Shown: positions 1 to 6,774 of the stretch, in pieces
Layout: each line of letters begins with the position of its first letter
Numbering within the stretch: position 1 is the stretch's first letter
Source of the DNA: CAYPZT01 sp964415435
GTDB lineage: Bacteria; Patescibacteriota; Microgenomatia; UBA1406; GWC2-37-13
Assembly: GCA_964415435.1 (NCBI GenBank)
Contig: CAYPZT010000022.1
Coordinates: 1 to 18,101, forward strand
DNA length: 18,101 bases
Reading direction: 5' to 3'
Made by a program: the position numbers and the translations under genes
The notes under the pieces: generated by a model
Databases searched by the model: none
Told to the model about the DNA's origin: nothing
Seen by the model: the letters and a program-made list of their open reading frames with translations, nothing else

Positions 1-1
1 G

Positions 2-487
2 GCTGACTTTTATGAATCTGAGTATGAACGGGAAAAGTGGGAGATAGAGCATGAACCTCAGGGTGAGCGGGAAGAGATAAAGCAGCTTTATAAAGATTAC
101 GGATTTTCAGGGCATGTTCTTGAGGAGATCGTTGATAAAATCACCTCAGATAAAGAGGTATGGCTCCGGGTGATGATGGAGCAGGAACTCAAATTGGAGG
201 CGATCGACAGAAAACGTATTCCTTTCGAGGCAGGTATCGTTGGTATATCGGCGGTTGTAGGCTCGGTCATTCCACTCGTACCGTTTTTCTTCCTTCCGAT
301 TATGCCATCCATAGTCGTCAGCCTGATCTTATCAGCAGTCTCTCTCTTTATTGTCGGATATTATAAAGAAAAAAAGACCCTCGGAAAACATTTGATAAAA
401 CAGGGCATTAAACTTATGGCAATCGGTATGGTTTCGGCACTCATCGGATTTTTTATAGGCAGTTTATTTCAAGTAAAAGAAATATGA
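2..487 (+). CDS. VIT1/CCC1-family metal transporter, 3' part only
   Basis: The reading frame is open to the left edge of the window, so the N-terminus is missing and 161 residues are visible. The visible part starts in a charged Glu-rich cytosolic segment (EYEREKWEIEHE, then EREEIKQLYKDYGF), the metal-binding region that follows the second membrane helix in VIT1/CCC1 iron and manganese transporters. An amphipathic stretch ending in MMEQELKLE follows, which is the family's usual M-x-x-E-E-L-G-L-like motif. After that come three hydrophobic helices (about residues 74-95, 97-119 and 134-155). The family moves Fe2+ or Mn2+ out of the cytosol, in bacteria across the plasma membrane. The stop overlaps the next gene's start as ATGA, so the two are probably translationally coupled. 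The family call is firm; the substrate is inferred from the family. Confidence 0.85.
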   Translation, partial: ADFYESEYEREKWEIEHEPQGEREEIKQLYKDYGFSGHVLEEIVDKITSDKEVWLRVMMEQELKLEAIDRKRIPFEAGIVGISAVVGSVIPLVPFFFLPIMPSIVVSLILSAVSLFIVGYYKEKKTLGKHLIKQGIKLMAIGMVSALIGFFIGSLFQVKEI

Positions 488-1362
488 ATCGTCAGCTACA
501 AGGTATTATCGCATTAACAAGCGCTGCATTTATATACGGACTTTTTCCGATTTTCACGCGTCTTGCCGGTGCGGATCTGCCATTTTATTTTCAAAACGCC
601 GTCAGGCTCTTTATAGCTTTCTTCATATTTCTTATCGCAACAATCCTTCTTAGAAACTGGAAAAAGGTGCGGAAGCAGGATGCAAAATGGTTTGTACTTC
701 GCTCGAGCGTAGTCTTTTTATCATTCTGCGCTTTTACCTATACACTACAGTTCCTGCCCATAGGCACGATGCTTTTTACGTTTTATGCCGGCTCTACAAT
801 CTCAGGGTATCTTATCGGAAAATTTTTCTTTGGAGAGAAGCTTACATTTAAAAAATACCTTTCACTTGGACTGGCAGTGGTCGGGCTGTTTCTTATCTAC
901 TCAATAAACTTCGAACCGGATAAGTTTGTATATCTTCTTCTAGCCTTTGGTTCAGGGCTTTTTACCGCGATGTGGAATATCTTTTCTAAAAAATTATCCG
1001 ATCACTATCCGTCTTCACAGCTTAATCTCATCGACAATGTCATTGCGATGAGCCTGGGAATTGTCGTTTCTCTTGTGCTTCGAGAGACTTGGGTTCTGCC
1101 GGAGGCATCGACTCTGTGGCTCGTGAATCTGTTGTTTGGTCTCGGAATTGTAGCGACGGATATTCTTATCGTGTACGGTTTTAACCGGCTGGAAGGGCAG
1201 ATAGGCAGTATTATCATGCTCTCCGAGGTTCTTTTTGCCATTGCTTTCGGCTATGTGTTCTTTCAGGAGTCGGTCACCATAATGACGGTGATCGGCGGAT
1301 CAGTGATCCTCCTTGCCATCATTCTTCCTGAACTTAGTATTTTGAGGAGAAAGAAGCCTTAG
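484..1362 (+). CDS. DMT-superfamily (EamA) transporter
   Basis: This 292-residue protein has about ten hydrophobic helices arranged as two EamA repeats, the normal size and topology for drug/metabolite transporters. The first repeat begins GIIALTSAAFIYGLFPIFTR. The second contains GSGLFTAMWNIFSKKL and ends with EVLFAIAFGYVFFQESV, a typical EamA closing motif in which an acidic residue precedes the final helices. The protein acts in the cytoplasmic membrane as an exporter of small metabolites or drugs; the substrate cannot be read from sequence. The start is the ATG inside the ATGA that also ends the upstream metal transporter, so no separate ribosome-binding site is needed. The 3' end overlaps the convergent RHH-fusion gene by 4 bp. 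The family call is confident; the function is generic. Confidence 0.85.
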   Translation: MNRQLQGIIALTSAAFIYGLFPIFTRLAGADLPFYFQNAVRLFIAFFIFLIATILLRNWKKVRKQDAKWFVLRSSVVFLSFCAFTYTLQFLPIGTMLFTFYAGSTISGYLIGKFFFGEKLTFKKYLSLGLAVVGLFLIYSINFEPDKFVYLLLAFGSGLFTAMWNIFSKKLSDHYPSSQLNLIDNVIAMSLGIVVSLVLRETWVLPEASTLWLVNLLFGLGIVATDILIVYGFNRLEGQIGSIIMLSEVLFAIAFGYVFFQESVTIMTVIGGSVILLAIILPELSILRRKKP

Positions 1363-1928
1363 CCTGTTTGAGTTTTAGACTTCATATCCCGGTCCAAGAG
1401 AAACCGCAGGTATTCTGACTTATTCATCTTATTTTCCAGGGCCATTTTATCGAGAAACTGTGATTGTGAGGGGGAAAGGAAAAGGTTAAACCTTTCGGAA
1501 AACTGATCGTCCTCGACGGTTTTCACAAAATTCTGAATGATCTCTTCGATGTTATATTCATTATATTTTGCTCCGTAAAAATAGCGGTTCTGTATTTTTT
1601 CGGTGAAGTCCTCAAAAAGAGATAAGCACAGAACATATTTTTTATTCTGTATCGCAAGCGTCGCCTCATGTCCGAGCTGGAAATCTTCGTTCGTGATCTC
1701 GATGACAACGGCATCTGACCACAGGATACCCTTCCGTATAGCCTCGTAATGAATTTTTTTCGGATACTTGAGATCCTCAATTTCATCTTGGGTTAAGAGC
1801 GACTGATAATTTCCTTTTTCAGGGGAGATAACCTCGGCGCCTGTATCTTCAATGGCTTTTAGGACCTGATTATAGTTTTGCTGATACTTTTGTTTCCCTA
1901 AGTATGATGCGGTGTAAAAAACTTTCAT
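1359..1928 (-). CDS. Nucleoside 2-deoxyribosyltransferase-like protein fused to an RHH tail
   Basis: The protein has 189 residues. Residues 1-110 look like the NDT/SLOG-like Rossmann fold: MKVFYTASYLG at the start, a helix, EVISPE, then GILWSDAVVIEIT and LGHEATLAIQNKKYVLCLS. E88 sits in the G-x-E-x-x-x-A position that supplies the catalytic glutamate in nucleoside 2-deoxyribosyltransferases, so base exchange or nucleotide hydrolysis is possible. Residues about 146-182 (RFNLFLSPSQSQFLDKMA, then NKSEYLRFLLDRD) resemble a ribbon-helix-helix DNA-binding unit: one beta strand, two helices and the N-K-S-E-Y turn. An enzyme-like sensor joined to a DNA-binding tail suggests autoregulation or a small-molecule-controlled repressor. 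That function is inference. The divergent spacer upstream holds matching inverted repeats. There is no clear Shine-Dalgarno sequence. Confidence 0.7.
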   Translation of the reverse strand: MKVFYTASYLGKQKYQQNYNQVLKAIEDTGAEVISPEKGNYQSLLTQDEIEDLKYPKKIHYEAIRKGILWSDAVVIEITNEDFQLGHEATLAIQNKKYVLCLSLFEDFTEKIQNRYFYGAKYNEYNIEEIIQNFVKTVEDDQFSERFNLFLSPSQSQFLDKMALENKMNKSEYLRFLLDRDMKSKTQTG

Positions 1929-2017
1929 ATTTTTTGTACATAGATATGTATATGAAACTATTTACTATAAAGCTCTAAACTATTAAAATAGCTGTTGTTA
2001 TACATATCTATAAAACT
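1929..2017. promoter_or_regulatory. Divergent spacer with 13-bp inverted repeats, candidate RHH operator
   Basis: This AT-rich 89-bp spacer separates two divergent starts. ATAGATATGTATA at 1940-1952 is the exact reverse complement of TATACATATCTAT at 1999-2011. The first copy lies 12-24 nt upstream of the minus-strand ATG and the second 7-19 nt upstream of the plus-strand ATG, so each covers the expected -10 area of one gene (TTATAC at 1998-2003 for the plus strand). The symmetric placement suggests one protein controls both promoters, and the RHH tail of the left gene is the obvious candidate. Binding is inferred; the repeats are observed. Confidence 0.55.
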
Positions 2018-2446
2018 ATGATACACCAATTCGGTATTCATCTCAAGGTTCGTGACATTAACCGTTCCCTTTCTTTCTATAAATTATTTGGCTTCAATGA
2101 AATATTTGGGCTTGGAAGCGAAGAATTCCTTGGCAAGCTCCATCCCTCGATTCCAAAAGTTGCCGAGAACTACAACGGAGTGGTGTTTGAGATAGGAAAT
2201 GCACTCTTTGAAATTGCCGATGGACATGTTGCCGTGAAAAAAGAGGTGTTTCAGGAAGTTGTGCCAAACTCAAAGTTGTCGGCCATGATATATGTCGATT
2301 CGGTAGAACACATTGATAAAGTCTGCAGAAAAAACAAAATCCACATTTCGGTCCCCATCAGGAAGTACCATTGGGGCACGAAGGAAGTCGTTATAAAGGA
2401 TCCGGACGGATTTGTGCTCGTTTTTATTGAGCGCCTGGAAAAATGA
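2018..2446 (+). CDS. VOC/glyoxalase-fold protein
   Basis: This 142-residue protein has the vicinal-oxygen-chelate layout of two beta-alpha-beta-beta-beta modules. The first module opens with GIHLKVRDINRSLSFYKLFG and runs to FEIGNALFEIAD. The second opens with SAMIYVDSVEHIDKVCRKN and ends EVVIKDPDGFVLVFIE. Likely metal-ligand positions are H8, E65 and E138, as in metal-dependent members. Members are glyoxalases, dioxygenases, fosfomycin or bleomycin resistance proteins, and the sequence alone does not decide between them. The start is the only sensible ATG, with a possible -10 (TTATAC, 1998-2003) only 14 nt upstream and no SD site. The last 23 bp overlap the convergent fmt gene. The shared spacer suggests co-regulation with the RHH fusion. 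Confidence 0.8.
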   Translation: MIHQFGIHLKVRDINRSLSFYKLFGFNEIFGLGSEEFLGKLHPSIPKVAENYNGVVFEIGNALFEIADGHVAVKKEVFQEVVPNSKLSAMIYVDSVEHIDKVCRKNKIHISVPIRKYHWGTKEVVIKDPDGFVLVFIERLEK

Positions 2447-3386
2447 GATAGGCGCGATTGAAGGTGGTGAAGTCAACTTCATTTTTTCCCTCAAGTTGAA
2501 CCCTATCTAGAATCAAACGATCTTTTTCCATATGAAGATCGATTATTTTTAGGCGCTTTTCGGTGCCGTCGATGAACACCTTTGTCCAAATACCCGGCCA
2601 TGGAAAAAGTCCGCGGAAGAGGTGAAAAACCGCATAGTTTAGATGATGGCCATGGCGGTTTGAACCATGACTATATTTTTCTAGGTACTCACGGATAATT
2701 GCAGGCAATTCTTCATAGGCAAGCGTCTCGCCCCCCATGGATTTTACGAGAGTTGCCAGTGATACGTAACCATCATCACGCCTTATGAGTCGGGTAAAGG
2801 TGGCTTTTGAGTGATCTTGGACAGTTTCTCTCGTTCCTTCAGACAGTGTCTGAATATTTTTCTTAAATAGTTCGTATCCTAGATCACTTAGTTTTTCTTC
2901 CAAGTGAGATCTTCGCTCTGATGGTTGGACAGAGTAGGTGACCTGATCAATAATTGGTCCATGATCGATCTCTTGATCCATCTTCATAAGGGTTACACCT
3001 GTCCTTTCCTCACCCAAGATGAGTGGATAAACCATAGGAGAGGGGCCGCGAAAACAGGGAAGAAGGGATGGATGAATGTTCCAAAAACCATAACGGGCTG
3101 CGGTGAGGGAATCTGCGGGAATTATTTTACCGTAGGCATACAGCAGTGCAATATCAAAAACATGAGAAGTATCAGGAGGGACCGTTTCAAAAACCTGCAG
3201 TCCGTATTTTTTTGCCGTTTCCTTGACAGGGGAGGGGGTTAGTATTTTTTTCTTCCCAACAAGTTTATCTGCCTGTGTTACCACCCCTGCAACTTCAAGA
3301 GGAAGTTCTTTATCCAAGATTATTTTCTCTAAAAGTCGTGCGGAAAAGTCTGGAGTTCCAAGATAGAGGAGGTGAAGTTTTTGCAT
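2424..3386 (-). CDS. fmt: Methionyl-tRNA formyltransferase
   Basis: This protein formylates the methionine on initiator tRNA using 10-formyl-THF, in the cytosol, before translation starts. It has 320 residues, close to the E. coli enzyme (about 315). The formyltransferase domain opens with LHLLYLGTPDFSARLLEKI and carries the signature FWNIHPSLLPCFRGPSPMVY. The catalytic triad is visible as N103, H105 and D141, with the same mutual spacing as N106/H108/D144 of E. coli Fmt. The C-terminal RNA-binding domain starts around residue 205. It is the last gene of a minus-strand run, but TACAAT with an upstream TGA (extended -10) sits exactly 6 nt before its ATG, so it may also have its own leaderless promoter. 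Its 3' end overlaps the VOC gene by 23 bp. Confidence 0.93.
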   Translation of the reverse strand: MQKLHLLYLGTPDFSARLLEKIILDKELPLEVAGVVTQADKLVGKKKILTPSPVKETAKKYGLQVFETVPPDTSHVFDIALLYAYGKIIPADSLTAARYGFWNIHPSLLPCFRGPSPMVYPLILGEERTGVTLMKMDQEIDHGPIIDQVTYSVQPSERRSHLEEKLSDLGYELFKKNIQTLSEGTRETVQDHSKATFTRLIRRDDGYVSLATLVKSMGGETLAYEELPAIIREYLEKYSHGSNRHGHHLNYAVFHLFRGLFPWPGIWTKVFIDGTEKRLKIIDLHMEKDRLILDRVQLEGKNEVDFTTFNRAYLIFPGAQ

Positions 3387-3392
3387 TGTCCT

Positions 3393-3401
3393 ATTGTATC
3401 A
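3393..3401 (-). promoter_or_regulatory. Extended -10 element for fmt
   Basis: On the minus strand TGATACAAT ends 6 nt before the fmt ATG (TACAAT, AGGACA, ATG). TG-N-TACAAT is a good extended -10. The predicted transcription start falls on or next to the start codon, implying a leaderless message. No convincing -35 is present, and activity is inferred. Confidence 0.45.
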
Positions 3402-3410
3402 ATAAAAACC

Positions 3411-3908
3411 TTAAAACTTCAGACTTCCTTCAAACAGCGGGTAGAGTTTTTCCTGGACAAGCGCATAGATCAGACGGCCGTTCCGGCTGTTGCGGAAACT
3501 GAATATGTAGCGGTCATTCGTTTTTTTGACGACGAGCGGCCGGCCCTGAAATGAAACGGAGGCGGTGGATGTAGTCGTGTCCATGATCTCCTGCAGTTTA
3601 TTCTGGGCAAGGCACGTAACATGAAGGAGGGCGTCTTTGCCTTCCACAAAAACAGCCGTCATCGATGCCTCGTTTTCAGGTGCGAGATTAGTAGGATACA
3701 GAAATGAAACGGCACAAACGGGAATAGTATAGCTTCTGTATTCAAGGGAGGGGATAGGTGAGGGTTTTGCTGTTGGGGTGAGTTTTATCACGTAGTCTAC
3801 AACATTATTCACGCGTTCTACATTCTGGCCGTATCGTACGCCCACTATGAAAACGAGAATGAGAAACAAGAATAGAAAAAGAAGTAAAGGTCCTTTTTTG
3901 CGAAACAT
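3411..3908 (-). CDS. Single-pass membrane protein of unknown function
   Basis: I do not recognise a family. From the ATG at 3908 the protein has 165 residues: a short basic start (MFRKKG), one hydrophobic helix at about residues 6-24, a Thr/Pro/Ser-rich linker (TPTAKPSPIPS, about 44-54), then a roughly 110-residue domain likely outside the cell. That domain has two cysteines (in IPVCAVSFLYP and LHVTCLAQ), which could pair. An in-frame TTG at 3932, directly abutting the ABC ATPase stop, would add eight residues, but the N-terminus from the ATG looks like a normal signal anchor, so I prefer it. It lies between the exporter genes and fmt in the same direction. A role as an accessory envelope protein is a guess from context. 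Confidence 0.65.
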   Translation of the reverse strand: MFRKKGPLLLFLFLFLILVFIVGVRYGQNVERVNNVVDYVIKLTPTAKPSPIPSLEYRSYTIPVCAVSFLYPTNLAPENEASMTAVFVEGKDALLHVTCLAQNKLQEIMDTTTSTASVSFQGRPLVVKKTNDRYIFSFRNSRNGRLIYALVQEKLYPLFEGSLKF

Positions 3909-3932
3909 ACTGTAAGTGTAGCAAAGATACAA

Positions 3933-4901
3933 TCACTTGTTTGATTGTTCAGCGAAGAATGCTTTGATGATGTCTTCTATTGATTCATCCTCGACCGTCA
4001 TGTCTGACATGGGAAGCTTTTTACTGATGGTCTTAATGCTTTCCGGCAGATCAAGTTTTGCGATATGGTAGCTTATACGGGTTGGGCTAAACTCAACCGG
4101 TTCTGCTACTCCACGAGCCTCAGTCTTATTAACTGCCTTATCGAGAATGACGGTTACCTTTTTTACCTTGGAATATTTTTCTAGGATTGTTTCAAGAGAT
4201 CCATCGTAAAGAATATGTCCGTGATCAATGATGATAAGCCGGGAGGCCAGTCTTTTGACATCTTCAAGATAATGGCTTGTGAGCATAATAGTTGAACCGA
4301 ACTCCTTTTGGTAGGTTTTTACGAATTCGCGCACAGCTTCCTGCGAAAAAATATCGAGTCCGATTGTGGGCTCGTCAAAGAAAATAACCTTCGGCCGGTG
4401 GAGAAGTCCCGCAATAAGTTCCATCTTCATCCGTTCTCCTAACGAGAGCATCTTTACCGGTTTTTTCAAAAGAGGTTCAGCCCTAAGAAGTTCAACAAGG
4501 GTAGAGACCATCTGTTTATACTGAGCGTCAGGTATGCTGTAGACTTCCTTATTGAGCGCAAACGTTTCGGTTGCCGGCAGGTCCCACAAAAGTTGATTGC
4601 GCTGGCCCATGATAAAGGAGATCTGCTTGAGAAACTCTGTCTTTTTTTCGAATGGGTTAAATCCCATTACATTTACTTCTCCCGTTGTAGGATAAAGAAT
4701 ACCTGACAGGATCTTGAGAGTTGTAGTTTTACCGGCGCCGTTTGGCCCGATGAATCCTACGAGCTCTGCCCCATTTATGGAAAAAGAAATATCTTCAAGC
4801 GCCTTTACTTCGCGGAATTTTCGTGCAAAAAGGTCTACAAAAAAATTACTTCCCTTGATAGGGGACCGGTATATTTTTGAAAGGTTTTTTACAGTAATCA
4901 T
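3933..4901 (-). CDS. ABC transporter ATP-binding protein, ABC-2 type
   Basis: This ATPase powers the membrane exporter encoded by the two permease genes upstream. From the chosen start it has 322 residues. Walker A is GPNGAGKTT (52-60), the signature is LSLGERMKME (152-161, the LSLGE variant common in the COG4586-type subfamily), Walker B is VIFFDEPTIGLD (172-183) and the H-loop is TSH (H210). The C-terminal 90 residues form the extra domain typical of this subfamily. The ATG at 4901 is chosen because GGGGAGG at 4910-4916 gives a Shine-Dalgarno with 9-nt spacing; the upstream TTG at 4919 and ATG at 4908-4910 lack suitable spacing. The gene starts 5 nt after the permease stop. The substrate is unknown; relatives include uncharacterised and viologen-type exporters. 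Confidence 0.92.
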   Translation of the reverse strand: MITVKNLSKIYRSPIKGSNFFVDLFARKFREVKALEDISFSINGAELVGFIGPNGAGKTTTLKILSGILYPTTGEVNVMGFNPFEKKTEFLKQISFIMGQRNQLLWDLPATETFALNKEVYSIPDAQYKQMVSTLVELLRAEPLLKKPVKMLSLGERMKMELIAGLLHRPKVIFFDEPTIGLDIFSQEAVREFVKTYQKEFGSTIMLTSHYLEDVKRLASRLIIIDHGHILYDGSLETILEKYSKVKKVTVILDKAVNKTEARGVAEPVEFSPTRISYHIAKLDLPESIKTISKKLPMSDMTVEDESIEDIIKAFFAEQSNK

Positions 4902-4906
4902 ACAGC

Positions 4907-5689
4907 TCATCCTCCCCAACTTTGATATTGTCTCAAGGCCCTATTCCAGCAAAAGAGCGATAATGCAAGCAAGCTAAATGATAACACAAAGGCGGCCAGG
5001 ATAAACGTCAGTGATAGCATTCCAAAAAGTGCTTGAGCGGGAAATGTCATCATTACTCCAATGGGCACGATAAACGTAAAGATCGTACGGATAGGTTCTT
5101 TGTAAATATCCATCGGAAACCTGCCCATACTGGTGAGGTCCCGATAGATCATCATCGTATGATCGACCTCGGTGGTCAGGATACCAACGGTCAGTGCGAA
5201 AATATGGAATGCGGTCATAATAATAAACGCGTTGAGGATGAAAGCTACGTACAGCAAGACCTCTCCTCCATTCACAAACGGAGTCTGTCCTATATACCAG
5301 CCGGTGATTGCGACGTAGGGTATGAAGACAATAAGATCGAGGAAATCTATTCCCCCGGTTAGGATGCGGAGGAAGGGATGGTAGGGCTTCAGAATAACCT
5401 GATCAAGTCCGCCCGACGTTACGAGATAACGGAATCGGTATACCTCACGAAACAGGATTTGAGCCATGGTATCGATGAGATTGTATGTAAGGTAAAAAAT
5501 AATAATCTGATTGAGGCTATATCCTTTTATGGTGCTTACTCTTCCAAATATGAGAAAGATGAGTCCGAAAAGAAATGCAAACCGCACAATCTTCCCTACT
5601 ATGAAAAGCAAGATGCCAAAACGAGCCTGCATCGTAGTTTTTAAGGAAAACTGCGAAAAAAGCCAGAATAGTTTTAAGTTACGAATCAT
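4907..5689 (-). CDS. ABC-2 type permease (COG3694-like)
   Basis: This 260-residue integral membrane protein has about six hydrophobic helices. After the first two helices it carries YLVTSGGLDQVILKPYHPFL, matching the GxLDxxLLRPxxPL signature of the COG3694/COG4587 ABC-2 permeases that pair with COG4586-type ATPases. It would form a heterodimeric channel with the permease encoded just upstream. It starts 3 nt after that gene's stop; GGGGAAG at the end of the upstream ORF is 7 nt before the ATG and serves as ribosome-binding site. Its own last codons (TGG GGA GGA) supply the SD for the ATPase gene. It is certainly a membrane subunit; the transported substrate is unknown. Confidence 0.88.
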   Translation of the reverse strand: MIRNLKLFWLFSQFSLKTTMQARFGILLFIVGKIVRFAFLFGLIFLIFGRVSTIKGYSLNQIIIFYLTYNLIDTMAQILFREVYRFRYLVTSGGLDQVILKPYHPFLRILTGGIDFLDLIVFIPYVAITGWYIGQTPFVNGGEVLLYVAFILNAFIIMTAFHIFALTVGILTTEVDHTMMIYRDLTSMGRFPMDIYKEPIRTIFTFIVPIGVMMTFPAQALFGMLSLTFILAAFVLSFSLLALSLFCWNRALRQYQSWGG

Positions 5690-5692
5690 AAG

Positions 5693-6475
5693 TTATCTTC
5701 CCCAAAATGAAAATGACTTCGTGCCCTGACGCCAGACAAGTTTTGCCACACCCCATGTTGCAGCCACCCAGAAAAAAGACATAGATACCTCAAAGATCGT
5801 TGTCGGCGCAACTTTGCCGATGAGAACTGCTGTTGGAAGGTAAAAAAGGTACGGAAAGGGCGTCAGAAGAAGAAGGGTATAGATCGAGCGCGGGAGAATA
5901 TCGAGGGGAAAAAACGAGCCGGAGAGAAAAAAGAGAAGCATGTAGAAAAGAAACTGCGGACCCCATGTTTCAGTTGTCCAGAAAGCGATAAAGGACAAGA
6001 GAAGACTTATGAAATAGGATATAAACATGCCATTAATGAGAAGAACGATAAAAAGAAGAGGTGAGTGGGGTGGCAAGAGAGGAACATGGAATAGGAAAAC
6101 GAGAGCGGCAACTTCAAAAATAGCAAAAAAAAGGTTCATGAATTTATCTGAAAGGTCGCGGCTGAAGTAATAAGTAAAAAATGAGACAGGCTTAAGAAGA
6201 AGATTGATGATCTTGCCATCGTTTATATCAGAAGCAATATCGGTGGTTCGGGTTCCTAGCACAAAGTTTGAGATGAGATTGGCATAAAGAATATAGGAGA
6301 GAAAATCGGCCTTATTGTATGCGCCGAACTGTCGCGCATGCTCAAAGACCGCGAACCAAAGAAAGAATATTACAATCAAATTTATGAACCGGCGAAGGCG
6401 CCAGAGCACAAAGTTAAGTCGATACACGAAATATTCTTTTATAGTCACCTGAAAGACCTGAAGATACGTGCTCAT
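5693..6475 (-). CDS. ABC-2 type permease (COG4587-like), first gene of operon
   Basis: This 260-residue protein has six hydrophobic helices. Its middle contains TTDIASDINDGKIINLLLKP followed by VSFFTYYFSRD, the same G-x-I-x-x-L-L-x-P signature as its neighbour, so the two are paralogous half-channels. A later helix, FFLSGSFFPLDILP, is a typical ABC-2 segment. The gene opens the minus-strand operon permease-permease-ATPase. A perfect TATAAT lies 6 nt before the ATG (6482-6487), suggesting a leaderless mRNA, and no SD is present. The 3' end, TGG GGA AGA TAA, doubles as the SD for the next gene. The protein acts in the cytoplasmic membrane; the substrate is unknown. Confidence 0.88.
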   Translation of the reverse strand: MSTYLQVFQVTIKEYFVYRLNFVLWRLRRFINLIVIFFLWFAVFEHARQFGAYNKADFLSYILYANLISNFVLGTRTTDIASDINDGKIINLLLKPVSFFTYYFSRDLSDKFMNLFFAIFEVAALVFLFHVPLLPPHSPLLFIVLLINGMFISYFISLLLSFIAFWTTETWGPQFLFYMLLFFLSGSFFPLDILPRSIYTLLLLTPFPYLFYLPTAVLIGKVAPTTIFEVSMSFFWVAATWGVAKLVWRQGTKSFSFWGR

Positions 6476-6481
6476 GACCCA

Positions 6482-6487
6482 ATTATA
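6482..6487 (-). promoter_or_regulatory. -10 element of the ABC operon
   Basis: TATAAT on the minus strand is followed by TGGGTC and then the ATG at 6475, so transcription would start at or next to the start codon. The -35 region is weak (ATATTT at 17-nt spacing). The perfect consensus hexamer and the lack of a ribosome-binding site support a leaderless transcript. Confidence 0.5.
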
Positions 6488-6498
6488 CCCCTGTATTT

Positions 6499-6549
6499 AA
6501 TTTGAAATATAAAATTCGAAATTTGAATTTAAATTAAAAATTTCAAATT
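6499..6549. repeat. AT-rich inverted micro-repeats
   Basis: AATTTGAAAT at 6499-6508 is the exact reverse complement of ATTTCAAATT at 6540-6549, and related AAATTTGAA and GAATTTAAATT units lie between them. Read as an AT-rich hairpin the region could end or separate transcription units. A marginal 88-codon ORF on the minus strand owes its NFEFYISN-like tail to this repeat, which argues against that ORF. Confidence 0.5.
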
Positions 6550-6577
6550 GACAAGTAATTTCCATCTTTAGTATACT
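6548..6577 (+). promoter_or_regulatory. Consensus promoter for the structured RNA
   Basis: TTGACA (6548-6553) and TATACT (6572-6577) are separated by 18 bp. The expected start, about 6584, coincides with the 5' edge of a long closing helix (from 6581). No ORF starts soon after it on this strand. The same hexamer pair and spacing recur at 8497-8526. Confidence 0.7.
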
Positions 6578-6580
6578 TTC

Positions 6581-6765
6581 AGTGATCCTCCAGATGAGGA
6601 AAGGTAGATCAAACTTTTTCTTGACGCTATCAACCTTTAGGGTAACCAGGTACCATTCGGCACCTGGAATGCGATGAGTTTCGCTGTAGCCGTGGTTACA
6701 GAGAGCCATCCACCCGATATGATGACAGGAAAAAGTCATCTCGAGCCTCGTCCAGAGGATCACTT
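6581..6765 (+). ncRNA. Structured non-coding RNA of unknown family, RNase P-like blocks
   Basis: The 5' and 3' ends pair: AGTGATCCTC (6581-6590) with GAGGATCACT (6755-6764), then after a 2-nt mismatch 6593-6599 with 6746-6752, giving 17 pairs. Inside are AAAGGT/ACCTTT (6600-6605/6633-6638), GTAACCA/TGGTTAC (6642-6648/6693-6699) enclosing two hairpins (GGT..ACC at 6649-6664 and GCGA/TCGC at 6671-6684), and GATGAC/GTCATC (6721-6740). A consensus promoter points exactly at its 5' end. Three short blocks recall RNase P RNA in the right order: GAGGAAAG (6596), ACAGAGAGC (6698) and CAGA-N6-CTTAT (6754). Its length is only about half of a bacterial RNase P RNA, and regions matching CR-III and CR-IV are not seen, so the family is left open. 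There is no obvious U-tract terminator. Confidence 0.55.
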
Positions 6766-6774
6766 ATTATCCGC

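Noticed and set aside
1929..2017. Toxin-antitoxin operon between the RHH fusion and the VOC gene
   Set aside because: The two genes are divergent, neither is a known toxin, and the RHH unit is fused to an enzyme-like domain instead of being a short antitoxin.
4902..4919. TTG or earlier ATG start for the ABC ATPase
   Set aside because: The SD GGGGAGG is correctly spaced only for the ATG at 4901, and MITVKNLSKIY is the normal family start.
6497..6763. 88-codon minus-strand ORF
   Set aside because: It lies antisense to the strongly paired RNA, its start is in the closing helix, and its last residues are translated AT-rich repeat. No family resemblance.
6581..6765. 6S RNA
   Set aside because: The size fits, but 6S is a single long hairpin with a central bubble, whereas this region folds into several separate branches.
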